From: Ziziphus jujuba
Taxonomy: Eukaryota; Streptophyta; Magnoliopsida; Rosales; Rhamnaceae
Direction: 5' to 3'
Length of the DNA: 64,000 bases
Assembly (NCBI RefSeq): GCF_031755915.1
Contig: NC_083388.1
Location: 29,370,001 to 29,434,000, forward strand
Position numbers and translations under genes: made by a program. Below, one piece after another: positions 23,026-35,274 of this stretch. A model generated the notes under the pieces. It was given only the letters and a program-made list of their open reading frames with translations, made no database searches and was not told the DNA's origin. The first letter of the stretch is position 1, and each line of letters begins with the position of its first letter.

Positions 23026-23973
23026 GCATCCAAGTGCTGGAAGCCGAGACGGACCCGGGTAGTAGTTTTGGTGCAAATATGGACAATGGGCAGCATGAAA
23101 TGGTTCCAACTATTTATGGATTCAATAAATATTTCTAAGAAGATATGGAATCAATTCAAGGCAGCTTCAAAGGCATTCAAAAAGGGGTTGTACGGACAGC
23201 TTCAAATTTGGCCTGTTTTTTACTGTATTTTGTGCTGGCTTTACTGTATTTTGCTGAGTTGGCTTTTTCTTCCTCTTCCAATCATGGGCAACGTGTGGGA
23301 CTTCATATTCATCTTATTTTTGCATCCTAAAAAGCATAATGAAGCTGATTTGGAGATCAATTTGGCCAAAGATTGGTCAAAGTCAACTTAGTCAAAAAGC
23401 TAGTATTATAGTTTCCTAATTTGATTCTACTTTTTGTTTTAGGAAATTACCATTACTTTTTAGTTTTTATTTATTTATTTTTCTGGAACAATAAGTTTAG
23501 GAAAGTTATTATTTTATTATTTTCATTGTAAATTAATTAATTCCTAATTCAAAATAAAGGAATTAATTAATCCAAATTAGATTAGGAAAGGAGTGAGAAT
23601 TTCGGCCACCATAGGAAACTACTTTGTATGACCGGTTTTCCCTTTGTTTTTAAGGTTTTATTTCATGGCTTTGTAGCCTATTTAAATGCTTATTTTTCAA
23701 TAAGAAGGAAGCTGAAATTTTATACAGAAATTTAATTGTGAGAGTGAAATCTCTTTGTTCTCTTTGAACACCTAAAACATCATTAGTGAATGAGTTTTTT
23801 AGTTTGACTTACCAATAGGACATCCATCCCCTATTGTGGCATCTACATTATACCAAGGTTTCTAACCACAGGTTGGTTAGGGGTTGAGGTCCATTCCATT
23901 AGAACTTGAACTTAATTGAGATCCAGGCTAATATAATACGGGTTTAGGAGCAGGTCGTCCTAGGTTCGTATCA
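22839..23973 (+). repeat. 3' LTR of E1
   Basis: It is 1135 bp, preceded by AAGAGGAGGGGAA and followed by GCCAT. It differs from the 5' copy at scattered positions, more than the E3 pair does near its ends. Plastid-type sequence resumes at once after the duplication. Confidence 0.93.
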
Positions 23974-23978
23974 GCCAT

Positions 23979-24804
23979 CATAGTATTTTTTAACTACTCC
24001 AAAAGGAAGGGTGGTTAGTGGATCATTTACCTATGTGAATTTGACAGACTCCAAAAGATAATAAAATAAGGATATAATAAGGAGTCTATAATATAAGAGT
24101 CTATAGACTAATATATATATTTTTAATACATTTAATATATATTAAATAAATATTTAATATATATTAAATTAAAAAAATTATTATAAGTATGTAAATTATA
24201 TAATAAACTAGAATAGACTAAGTATGTATATAGTATTATTAATGTAAATCAAAAGTGTAAATATGTAAATAAAATAAGTAAATAAATGGGCTTATTCATC
24301 TTTCTACATGCAATATATGTATGATAATTCACTTTTTATTATGTTCATTATTTATTTTTACTATTCTTCATTTTTGTTTTTCCCTTTCTGAAAAAATTCG
24401 CTATAATACGATCTGAAAAAAAGAGATCCGTAGTAAAATCGGGGATTCTTGAGGGATACAGAAAGATGCAGGACACCCTTGCCAAATTTCATTGATGAAA
24501 GAAACAGAATTCGCTCTTTTTATTTTGTTTGATAGAGATTTCCTGACGTGATGATTAATCAGGGCTATTGATAAAAAAAAAGTATCCGCATGATTCTTTT
24601 TCCAATTTAATCTTATGTTACCAAAGAAAAATCCATTCCTGGAATTTTGACTTTGTTCTATAAACTAAATATCTACTTGGTTACCACAAAACAAGTAATA
24701 AATTTTTGAATTTATTAAATATTAAGTTAAGGGTAAAATTAAGGATAAGGATGTATAGCTCTCCTTAATTTTATTTTTGATTTCACTTTTTGATTCAAAG
24801 GAAA
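23979..24804. other. Plastid-derived non-coding DNA upstream of the accD copy
   Basis: No coding frame is seen. The first ~75 bp (CATAGTATTTTTTAACTAC) directly continue the sequence cut by E1 and may be the rest of the clpP intron. The segment then passes through very AT-rich DNA with a TTTAATATATATTAAA-type palindrome near 24125-24175, and ends in sequence expected downstream of plastid accD. I could not place the junction between the two plastid sources by eye. Confidence 0.6.
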
Positions 24805-26451
24805 GAAAGCATCGAGCTGAAATCACTCACTCAGAATGCCTTTTAAAGGACTACGTGGTATGATTGGATCGAACAAGCCCTTATGAAATAAATAGTCAGC
24901 CACTTGTGCACCCTCGGATACTGTCTTGTTCAATATTTGTTAAATTACTCTTTTACCTGCAAATGCAACATAGGCGTTTGGTTCGGCAATAATGATATGT
25001 CCTAACATACTAAAACTAGCTGTCACCTTATCCATAGTAGGAGATGAAAGGATCGATACATAGAATAACTTATTATTTGATTGATAATAATATAAAGCAG
25101 TAGATATTTTAGCCATTTGCATCAAGCTCAAACTTTCTTCTTGTATACGTGCTCCTCTAGAAGCACACACTAGAACAAGAGGTAAAAATTTATTGGTAGC
25201 ATGTTCAATCAAACGTGTGATTTCCTTGCCCATTACCGAGCCCTACTATCCCCCATAAACTGAAAATCCATAACCCCAATTTTTACAGGAATACCATTTA
25301 GTCGACCTATGCCTGTTTAAAAAGCACTAGTTAATCCTGTTGTCCTTTGATTAAAATCAATACAATCCTTATAAGGTTCCTCCCGCGAATGAAATTTTAT
25401 GGGATCCCCAGAGACCGTGTCTTCATCCAGAGGCTCCTAAGTACTTGGATCAACCGAACTTTCGATTCTATCTGAGCTAGTCATTTTCAAATGATGTCCA
25501 CAATGTTCACAAATATTCATTTGAAATTTAAAAAATTTCTTATAATTTAATCCATAACAATTTTCGCATTGCACCCACAAATATTTGTATTTTTTAGTTA
25601 TCTTCAAATCACTTTTTCTGTCTCTTATTTGTATTTGATTTAGATAAAATGCTAAATCATTTTCTCTCTCTTTTATTTCAGCTAGCGTTTTCTTTTAAAA
25701 TTTTATTTAATTTTAATTAGTTTTCTTTTAGTTGAGTTATAGCTCTCTCTAAATCCCTTTTTCTTATTTCAGTTAGAGCGCTCTCGAACTCTCTTTTTCT
25801 TAGAGTTTTTATACTATCATCCGTACTGGTTCTTATACTTGAACTCCCGCTTTTACTACCCTTATTGCTTTCACCATGAATGTAACTATAAATGTAACTA
25901 TCATTGGAATTGACCCCACTACTTAAAATATAATGATCAGTACTGATTTGAGAATGAAGATAACTGTCAATGCAACTAGTAATGTGATTATTCCAACTAT
26001 ATTTAGGATCATACATGTAACAATAATAGTGAGGATTGTCACTTTTAGATACATTATTCAGATAACTAGAATTCTAATAACCATAAAAAGAACTTTTTGG
26101 TGCACTTAGAAAAGAATAATCGGGTCAGTCTCAAAAATTCAATTTTCAATATCAAAATATATGGAGTAATGGTCCCTATTACTATCCCTAAAGAAAAAAA
26201 GTTTGATTAGATATGAAATTTCAAGTGTACCTCTTGATGCCGACTAAATGATCAATATTACTGTAACTATAATTATTACTCTCAATCCCATTAGGGATTT
26301 TTTTATTCATATGAATTATAATCGGATGTTTATTTACATTGGTATTTTCATTTTCAATAGGACCAACAAAACTATGCATTGATTTACTTAACCCACACCT
26401 GTGCTCTAACCCCCTCCCAAACAACATCGAATCAAACTGACATTTTTCCAT
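24805..26451 (-). pseudogene. accD: accD plastid-derived pseudogene
   Basis: AccD is the beta-carboxyltransferase subunit of plastid acetyl-CoA carboxylase. The copy begins at ATG 26451 (MEKCQFDSMLFGRGLEHRCG). The variable, serine-rich N-terminal part is broken into pieces (26221-26451, 25717-26016). A zinc-finger region near 25480-25600 keeps C-x2-C and C-x2-C (CENC and CEHC on the minus strand). The carboxyltransferase core (25233-24940) reads [40 protein letters not shown], and [14 protein letters not shown], where the normal protein has Gly-rich CASGGARMQEG. Several Gly codons have become Arg, Glu, Asp or Ser, fitting G-to-A changes. Stops occur throughout, so it is non-functional. Confidence 0.93.
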
Positions 26452-26554
26452 AGAGCTTTCTTGCCCCTGTTTGCATGAAAATACAATAAATGAATAGTCA
26501 TCTGATAAAAATCATTTGAATATTCTTATTAGAATATAGAATCAAATAACACCT

Positions 26555-27669
<1,115 letters not shown>

Positions 27670-28480
27670 AACTCCTTCCTTACAACTCATGAATTAAGAA
27701 TTCTCGTAATACCAAGGTCTATTCGACATGAATTAGGAGTTATTGAAACTTTTCATAGGAATCTTTCACAAAATTATCAACTAATCAGAACGGTTCATTT
27801 ATTTAATTCACCAAATACATCATTCTTGTATACTCTTTCATATGTATGGCATAACCCGCTATTTGTTTTTCAAAGTTTCTAATCTCTTACCTTTTTTTAA
27901 ATCGAAATATCTAAGAAATTCGCTCTTGACAGTAATATATGTTGTATATGTAAATCCTAGACGTAAAAATATCCAGAATCCGTTCATGAATAGAAAGAAA
28001 GGGTATAGGTATAAAAGAAAAATAATATTAATATAATAACTAATATAAAATAATATAGTAAATAATAGGCTAGGCGTAAAATAATATGCTGAAATAGGAA
28101 ATAGGACATGAAATAAGGGCCAATGAGATAGAAAAGAGGAATCATAAATAGAATAGAGTTTGGGCTCAAATTCCATAGATAATATGGTTCATATTGTCTA
28201 TATTGATAGGCAAATGAAAGACTTTCTAAAGATTTTTATTCATATACTTGATATTTTGAAAATGGATTTTGGTTGAACTTGAAAATTCACTCGTTGAAAT
28301 TGAATAAGTAAACAATTGGATTGCATTCGGTTGGACGGCCCCAACAAAGTCGAGTGGTAGCGCCCATTTTTGATTTCTTATTGACATATTGAATTAACTG
28401 ATTAACTTAACTTACTATTGAACATTTATTTTTTATTTCAATAATTTTTGCAAAAACTTTCGATGTCTTTTTATTTTATT
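27670..28480. other. rbcL-atpB intergenic spacer, plastid-derived
   Basis: This AT-rich spacer lies between the divergent rbcL and atpB copies, in the arrangement found in plant plastid genomes. It is about 810 bp. The plastid promoters of both genes normally lie here, but nothing suggests activity in the nucleus. Short frames in it are fortuitous. Confidence 0.85.
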
Positions 28481-29960
28481 ATGAGAATCAATCTACTACT
28501 TCTAGTCCTGGGGTTCCCGTGCTTTAAAAAAACAACTTGGGGCGTATTGCTAAAATCATTGGGCCAGTATTGGATGTAGCTTTTCTATCGGGCAAGATGC
28601 CTAATATTTACAATGCTCTAGTAGTTAAAGGCCAAGATATTGTTGGTCAAAAAATTAATGTGACTTGTGAAGTATAGTAATTATTAGGAAATATTCGAGT
28701 TAGAGCGATAGCTATGAGTGCTATAGACGGTCTAACGAGAGGAATGGAAGTGATTGACACAAGAGCTTCTTTAAGTGTTCGAGTCGGTCGAGCGATGCTA
28801 GGATGAATTTCCAATGTGCTTGGAGAGCCCGTTGATAATTTAGGTCCTGTAGATACTCGCAAAACATCTCCTATTCATAGATCTGTGCCTGCCTTTATAC
28901 CGTTAGATACAAGATTATCAATTTTTAAAACAGGAATTAAAGTAGTAGATGTTTTAGCCCCTTATCGCCGTGGAGGAAAAATAGGACTATTCGAGGGAGC
29001 GGGAGTGGGCAAAACAGTACTCATTATGGAATGCCAAAGGTCATGGGGGCATATCTGTATTTGGCAGAGTAGGTGAATGTACTCGTGAAGGCAATGATCT
29101 TTACATAGAAATGAAAGAATCTAAAGTAATTAATGAAAAAAATATTTTATAATCAAAAGTAGTTCTAGTCTACGACCAGATGAATGAACCGCTGGGAGCT
29201 CATATGAGAGTGGTTTAATTGCCCTAACTATGGCAGAATATTTTTGAGATGTTAATGAACAAGACGTACTTCTATTTATTGACAATATCTTTCATTTTGT
29301 CCAAGCGGGATCCGAAGTATCAGCTTTGTTGGGTATAATGCTCTCCGCTGTGGGATATCAACCTACTCTTAGTACCAAAATGGGTTCTTTACAAGAAAGA
29401 ATTACTTCTACCAAAGAGGGTCCATAACTTCTATTTAAGCAGTTTATGTACCCATGGACGATTTGACCGATCTCGCTCTGGCCACAACATTTGTACATTT
29501 AGATGCTACTACTGTACTATTAAAAGGATTGGTTGCCAAAGGTATCTATCCAGTAGTAGATCCTTTAGATTCAACGTCAACTATGCTCCAACCTCGGATT
29601 GCTGGTGACGAACATTACGAAATAGCGCAAAGAGTTAAACAAACTTTACAATCTTACAAAGAACTTCAGGACATTATAGCTATCCTTGGGTTGGATAAAT
29701 CATCCGAAGACAATCGCTTAACCGTAGCAAGAGCACGAAAAATTGAGCGTTTCCTATCACAACCCTTTTTCATAGCAGAAGTATTTACCGATTCACTAGG
29801 TAAATATGTTGGTCTAGCAGAAACAATTAGAAGATTTAAATTGATCCTTTCTGGCCAATTAGATGGTCTCCCTGAAGAAGCTTTTTATTTGGAAGGTAAC
29901 ATCGATGAAGCTACTGCGAAGGCTATGAACTTAGAAGTAGAGAGCAAATTAAAGAAATGA
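28481..29960 (+). pseudogene. atpB: atpB plastid-derived pseudogene
   Basis: AtpB is the catalytic beta subunit of the plastid ATP synthase. The copy starts at ATG 28481 (MRIN) and loses frame almost at once through a one-base deletion in the Pro-Thr-Thr codons. It is nearly full length, ending at TGA 29958-29960. Open pieces are 28816-29076 ([14 protein letters not shown], with the P-loop GAGVGKT kept but the preceding Gly changed to Glu) and 29454-29960 ([36 protein letters not shown]). Stops near 28675-28680 (TAG TAA for Gln Gln) and 28803 (TGA for Arg) fit C-to-T change. The ATGA overlap with atpE is retained. Confidence 0.95.
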
Positions 29961-30249
29961 CCTTAAATCTTTATGTATTGACCCTGAAATGAATTGCTTG
30001 GGATTCGAAAGTGAAAGAAATATTTTATCTATTAATAGTGGACAAATCGGTGTATTACCAAACCACGCACTTATTGCCACAGCTGTAGATATTGGTATTT
30101 TGAGAATATGCCTTAACAAACAATGGTTAACGATGGCTCTGACGGGTGGTTTTACTAGAATAAGCAATAATGAGATCACAGTTTTAGTAAATGATGAGGA
30201 GAAGGGTAGTGACATTGATCCACAAGAAGTCAACAAACTCTTGAAATAA
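29957..30249 (+). pseudogene. atpE: atpE plastid-derived pseudogene, truncated
   Basis: AtpE is the epsilon subunit of the plastid ATP synthase. ATG 29957 overlaps the atpB stop as in plastids ([11 protein letters not shown]), and an early TGA near 29990 replaces an Arg codon (CGA). The rest reads [20 protein letters not shown] and [18 protein letters not shown], ending near LLK-stop at 30249. About the last third of the protein is missing; degraded NLRK-like sequence follows to about 30280. Confidence 0.93.
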
Positions 30250-30282
30250 CGAAAGCTAACTTGCGTAAATCTGAATAAGTTC

Positions 30283-30355
30283 TGCCTACTATTGGATTTG
30301 AACCAATGACTCCCGTTGTATGAAAGCAATACTCTAACCACTAAGTTAAGTAGGT
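30283..30355 (-). tRNA. trnM-CAU: trnM-CAU copy, plastid-derived
   Basis: A 73-base minus-strand cloverleaf starts ACCTACTTAACTTAGTGG, with anticodon loop TTCATAC (CAU) and T-arm GGTTCAAATCC, matching plastid elongator tRNA-Met. It lies opposite and just downstream of atpE, as in plastids. Two decay signs are visible: base 72 is C opposite A1, and the anticodon stem has AA where GG is usual, giving one C-A mismatch. It may still contain usable A and B boxes, but is most likely inactive. Confidence 0.9.
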
Positions 30356-30496
30356 CATTCATCATCACAAAGAGAAACAAGTGTGACCTATCACATAGAT
30401 AGATTATAAATGGAATATTGTGTATAAGCAATACCAATCAAACAAATCAAAGAGATATGATGTTGGATCATGTAATATTCATCTTGACAAAAAATT
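30356..30496. other. Plastid-type spacer beyond trnM, end of the NUPT
   Basis: About 140 bp of AT-rich, non-coding sequence follows trnM up to the exact start of element A's LTR. It is probably the plastid trnM flank, but I could not assign it by recognisable sequence. Confidence 0.5.
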
Positions 30497-31573
30497 TGAT
30501 ATGAACGTAGGACGACCTTGGCCTAAACCCATATTATATTAGCCCAGATCTAATTATGTTCAAGTTATAATGGTCACCTTGACCCCTAACCAACCTGTGA
30601 TTAGAAACCTTGGTATAATGAAGATGCCACAATAGATGATGGATATCCTATTGATAAGTTAAAGTGTTTTTAGGTGTTCAAAGAACAAAGAGAAATTCAA
30701 TCTCACAAAATAAATTCTGAATATTATTAATGGTGTGTTCTTCCTAAAAAACAAGCCCTTTTATAGGCTAAGAGAAAACAAAAAAAAAAGAACCTTAAAA
30801 ATAAAAGGGAAAACCAGCCAATAGGATTAGGAAACTAGCATGGCCAAATTTTCTCTCTCCTTTCCCAAACTAATTTTGATTAATTAATTCCTTTATTTTG
30901 AATTAGGAATTAATTAATTTACAATGAGAATAATAAAATAATAAATTTCCTAAACTTATTTGTCCAGCAAATAAATAAATAAAAACCAAAAGTAAAGGTA
31001 ATTCCTAAAACAAAAAGTAGAAATCAAATTACGAAACTAAAATACTATCTTTTTGACTAAGTTGATTTTGACCAATCTTTGACCCATTTAAGCTCTAAAT
31101 CAGCTTCCATATGCTTTGTAGGATGCCAAATAAGCTGATCATGAAGTCCCACACGTTTCCCTTGCTTGGAGGAAAGAGAAAAAGCCAACTCAGCAAAATA
31201 CAGTAAAGCTAGTGGGTAATACAGTAAAACCGGCCAAATTGTCATATTGTGCACTGGATGCCTTTGAAGCTGTGTTGACTTGATTCCATGACCTCTTAGA
31301 CATATTTATTGAATCCATGAAGCATTGGAATCATTTCATGCTACTTGGACTCCATAAATGCACCAAAATCGCTACCTAAGTCCGTATCGGCTTCCACCAC
31401 TTGTATGCTCAAAGTAGGTCTTGGATCTTCGGGTATGGACAAGCCTTCTTGAGTATGAATTACTCCCTGGATCCCTAAACCTCTTATTTTGAGCCTTAGT
31501 GATCATCCCGATCTTCATCCGTATCAGGTCAGCACCTCAGTGGGTTTGTGCGGGCACGAGCGGATTTGCATCA
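30497..31573 (-). repeat. 3' LTR of A
   Basis: It starts (on the plus strand) TGATATGAACGTAGGACG and ends TTTGCATCA, 1077 bp. It shares with E1, B and C the segment containing GTCCCACACG and the 12-bp TTAATTAATTCC inverted repeat. It is the most diverged LTR of the family here, so A is probably an older insertion. Confidence 0.88.
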
Positions 31574-33185
31574 TTCCCCTCCTCTTGAAAAGGATTTGCT
31601 CTCAAATCAAAATCATCACCTGCAGAAAAAGGAGACAAATTGGCACATTAAATGTAGCACTATCATTATACTCACCTAGCAAATCAAGTTTGTAAGCATT
31701 GTCATTTATTCACTCCAAAACTTGAAAAGATCCATCTCCACGTGGCATAAGCTTGGACTTCCTTTGCTCAGGAAACCTCTCCTTTCTTAGGTGCAACCAA
31801 ACCTAATCTCCAGGTTCAAAGACAACTTGTTTTTGGCCTTGAGTAGCATTCCTTTCATATTTCTCGGTCCTCCTCTCAATATTTGCCATAGTCTTTTCAT
31901 GAATCTGCTTCACAAAATCAGCTTTTTGTTTTCCATCTAGGTTAGTCATTTCATGAATCTGCTTCACAAAATCAACTTTTTGTTTTCCATCTAGGTCAGC
32001 ACATTCACTTAAAGGTAAAAGTTTTAAATCTAATGGAGTCAAAGGATTAAACCCACAATTTTGAAAGGAGTAAATTTATTCACTAAATGCAAAGATCTAT
32101 TATAAGCAAATTCAACATGTGGCAAACATTCCTCCTAATTTCTCAAATTTCTACTAATTAATGCTCTCAACAATGTAGACAAAGTTCTATTCACTACTTT
32201 GGTTTGTCCATTAGTTTGTGGATTACAAGTAGTTGAAAATAAACACTTAGTACCTAACTTAGTCCACAAAGTTTTCCAAAAATAACTTAAGAACTTAGCA
32301 TCCCTATCCGAAACAATAGTCCTAGGCATTCCATGCAATCTCACAATTTTTTTGAAAAATAAATTAGCAACATTATATGCATCATCAGTTTTATTACATG
32401 CAATAAAATGTGCCATCTTAGAAAATCTATCTACAACAAAAAAAATTGAATCCTTAACTGTCCTTGATCTAGGTAAACCAAGAATAAAATCCATAGACAA
32501 ATCTACCCAAGGATAAGAAGGAATCGGCAAAGGATGGTACAACCCATGTGGTTTCAATGTGGACTTGGTCTTTCGGCATTTCAATCATCTTTCACATATT
32601 TTCTCAACATCCCTCTTCATGTTAGGCCAATAAAAATGTTCTTGCAGCAAGGATAAAGTTTTAAAAATACCAAAATTACCCATTAAACCACCCCTATGAC
32701 CTTCCCAAACTAGTAACTCTCTAATGCTTTAATTAGGGACACAAAGTTTGTTTTCTCTAAACAAATATCCCTCGAATATGTAAAATTTATTCAATCCATG
32801 TTTCAAACAGGTTCTAAATATTTCTCCAAAGTCACTATCATGCTCATAAAGTTCCTTTAATTGTTTAAAACCAAGCAATTCAGCATCTAAGGTAAAAAGG
32901 AGAACATACCTTCAGGATAATGCATCGGCAACCACATTTCCTTTACCTTTCTTGTAGCGGATCACATATGGAAAGGTCTCAATAAATTCAATCCACTTGG
33001 CATGCCTTCAGTTGAGCTTCCTTTAACCTTTAATATGCTTCAAAGATTCATGATCCATATGAATCACAAATTCTTTTAGCATGAGATAATGCTGCTACGT
33101 TTCCAAAGCCCTCACCAAAGCATACATTTAATTGTCATATTTCAGGTAGCTTAGTGTAGCTCCATTTAATTTATCACTAAAGTAG
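31574..33185 (-). pseudogene. A RNase H end and integrase (gypsy)
   Basis: Reading leftward from 33185, RNase H pieces match [10 protein letters not shown] and NVVADALS near 33060-32920 in broken frames. The integrase zinc region lies near 32700-32580 ([12 protein letters not shown]). The core (32584-32135) reads [31 protein letters not shown] and [13 protein letters not shown], then [13 protein letters not shown] near 32200. The third catalytic residue, Glu in QTEVVNRT of element D, is Lys here. A stop follows NLRN. The C-terminal part (32042-31803) has MTPLDLKLLPLSE and VVFEPGD. It is catalytically dead. Confidence 0.88.
31897..32004. repeat. 54-bp tandem duplication in A integrase
   Basis: Two adjacent 54-bp units, each starting TCATGAATCTGCTTCAC, encode the doubled LDGKQK(A/V)DFVKQIHE motif on the minus strand. 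D has this motif once ([14 protein letters not shown]), so the duplication is private to A. It keeps the frame. Confidence 0.85.
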
Positions 33186-34321
33186 TGATACGAACCTAGG
33201 ATGACCTGCTCCTAAACCTGTACTATATTAGCCCGGATCTTTAATTAAGTTCAAGTTCTAATGGAATGGACCTCAACCCCTAACCAACCTGTGGTTAGAA
33301 ACCTTGGTATAATGTAGATGGCACAATAGGGGATGGAAAACCTATTGATAAGTCAAGCTAAAACAACCAATTCTCTAATGGTGTTTTAGGTGTTCTCAAA
33401 GAACAAAGAGATAATTAATCTCACAAGTATTTTCTTAATCAAATCAAAGTTGTATTCTTATTGAAAAATAAGCCTTTAAAAGGCTACAAAGCCACAAAAT
33501 AAAACCCTAAAAACAAAAGAAAACCAGCCACCACACATAAAGAAACCTAGTTGGCTGAAACTATACTTCCTTTCCTAATCTAAGTTTGATTAATTAATTC
33601 CTTTATATTAAATTAGGAATTAATTAATTTACAATGGAAAGAATAAAATAAAAACCTTCCTAAAGTTATTTTTCCAGAAAATAAATAAATAAAAGCCAAA
33701 AAGTAATGGTAGTTTCCTAAAACAAAAAGTCAAAACAAATTAGGAAACTAAAAATGCTAGCCTTTTTGATCAAGTTGACTTTGATCAATCTTTGACCTCT
33801 TTGAGCTTCAAATTAGCTTCTAGATGGTTTGTAGGATGCCAAATAAGCTGAATATGAAGTCCCACACGTTGCCCATTCTTGGAAAAATAAGAAAAGGCTA
33901 AAAGAGTAAAATACAGTAAAGTCAGCAAGCAATACAGCAAATTCGGCCAAATTATTGATGCTGTCCGTACAAGCCCTTTTTGATTGTATTTGAGGCTGCT
34001 TTAACTTGATTCCATGACCTATTACGCATATGTATTGAACCCATAAAGCATTGGAACCATTTCATGCTTATCGGACTCCAAAAATGTACCAAAACCGTCA
34101 CCCGGGTCCGTATCGGCTTCCACCACTTGGATGCTTAGAATAGGCTTTGTATCTTCAAGTATGGACAAGCTCTATTGAGATTGATTACCTCCTGTATAAA
34201 TACTTCCAGGTTTTCCTTAAATCTCTTAATTTGAGCTTTTGTGATTGGCCTAGTCTTCATCCGTGTCAAGTCAGCACCCCAGCGGGTTATCGGTTGAGCA
34301 GGCTCGGGCGGAATCACATCA
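33186..34321 (-). repeat. 3' LTR of B
   Basis: It is 1136 bp and abuts the purine tract (TTCCCCTCCTCTTG on the plus strand, 34322-34335). The end of the second B reading frame (34135-34321) is encoded inside it. Confidence 0.93.
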
Positions 34322-35256
34322 TTCCCCTCCTCTTGAAAAGGATTTGTCCTCAAATCAAGATCATCACGTGCAGCAAAAGGAGTTAAATCAGCAACATTAA
34401 ATGCAGCACTCATGTTATACTCACCCGGTAAATCAAGCTTGTAGGCATTCTTGTTATTCTGCTCCAAAACTTGAAAAAGTCCATCCATAGGCGGCATGAG
34501 CTTTGACTTTCTTTGTTTAGGAAACCTTTCCTTTCGTAAGTGCAACCAAACCAATTCTCCTGGGTCAAACACTATTACAACAAAATCTAGAAATACATGC
34601 TCATTATGGTAAAAATTACACTTTTTAAAGTTAGCAAACAATATTTCCCAAATTTTGAAATTGCCACTAAGTAAAGCTCTCAACAATGCAGATAAAGTTC
34701 TATGCAATAAAGACATCTTTAAATAAGTATCTTTAAAATTCATGGTCAGCAATGATTTCTTATTCATAATTACTTTATTAACATCACCAAAGCTAAGATA
34801 AAAATTTATATTCTTCCTTTCTTGTCTTCCTTTTCCTTTCTCACTCAATGCCATCTCACTTTCCTCACTCTCGGCTTTTGCACCAAATTTTTCACTCTTG
34901 GTTTTATTAAAATCTTTCCACACAACCTGAGTATTAGAAGACTTACCTTGGATAGCAAGCTTACCTTTTCCCTCTTGATTGGATGGTAGTCCACTTGGAA
35001 TTTCATTTGGGAAGACATCTCCAAATTCCTTCAAAAGAGAAAACATTGAACTTGGCAATTCAAGTTCTTCAATGTTAGTTTGATCATTAAAATAATTTTC
35101 TTTATAAATCATGACCAGCAAAGGTTTCTTACTCTCAATAAACTTATTAATATTCCCTAAACTCAAGTAAAAGTTGCTACTTAACCTTTCTTTTCTTTCT
35201 TTTTCTTTTCCCCCCTTGGATTGGCGCAGACCTTCGGATTTCCCTTCCTTCTCCAA
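34135..35256 (-). CDS. B second frame: linker, patchwork integrase/RT pieces, C-terminal domain
   Basis: The 373-residue frame follows gag-protease after one stop codon at about 35277 in the same frame, so both were one polyprotein. Residues ~1-150 are a charged Lys/Glu linker containing [20 protein letters not shown], the start of the RT-proximal region. Then [20 protein letters not shown] joins linker to the integrase RTL block, [20 protein letters not shown] joins integrase to an RT block, and [20 protein letters not shown] joins RT to the integrase C-terminal domain. The end ([40 protein letters not shown]) runs through the purine tract into the LTR. No catalytic RT or integrase residues are kept, so its role can only be structural or none. 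Confidence 0.85.
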   Translation of the reverse strand: MEKEGKSEGLRQSKGGKEKERKERLSSNFYLSLGNINKFIESKKPLLVMIYKENYFNDQTNIEELELPSSMFSLLKEFGDVFPNEIPSGLPSNQEGKGKLAIQGKSSNTQVVWKDFNKTKSEKFGAKAESEESEMALSEKGKGRQERKNINFYLSFGDVNKVIMNKKSLLTMNFKDTYLKMSLLHRTLSALLRALLSGNFKIWEILFANFKKCNFYHNEHVFLDFVVIVFDPGELVWLHLRKERFPKQRKSKLMPPMDGLFQVLEQNNKNAYKLDLPGEYNMSAAFNVADLTPFAARDDLDLRTNPFQEEGNDVIPPEPAQPITRWGADLTRMKTRPITKAQIKRFKENLEVFIQEVINLNRACPYLKIQSLF

Positions 35257-35274
35257 GCTCTCGGGTTTGCCACT

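Larger units (their letters stand above)
6010..23973 (+). mobile_element. E1: Ty3/gypsy LTR retrotransposon, non-autonomous, host of E2 and E3
   Basis: The element has LTRs at 6010-7143 and 22839-23973, both starting TGATGTGATT and ending GTTCGTATCA, and is flanked by the 5-bp duplication GCCAT (6005-6009 and 23974-23978). A primer-binding site TGGTATCAGAGCC follows the 5' LTR, and a purine tract AAGAGGAGGGGAA precedes the 3' LTR. Once copia elements E2 and E3 are removed, only about 3.6 kb of internal DNA remains. It encodes gag and protease, then a patchwork of short integrase and RT pieces shared with elements B and C, and no complete RT, RNase H or integrase. It inserted into plastid-derived DNA, so it is younger than the NUPT. 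Confidence 0.93.

Noticed and set aside
22839..23973. LTR start placed after the pol stop instead of at TGATGTG
   Set aside because: The GCCAT duplications on both sides fix the LTR boundary at TGATGTG, and the 5' LTR carries the same coding tail.
24100..24330. AT-rich stretch as a replication origin or matrix attachment region
   Set aside because: It is ordinary AT-rich plastid-type spacer; no specific motif supports such a role.
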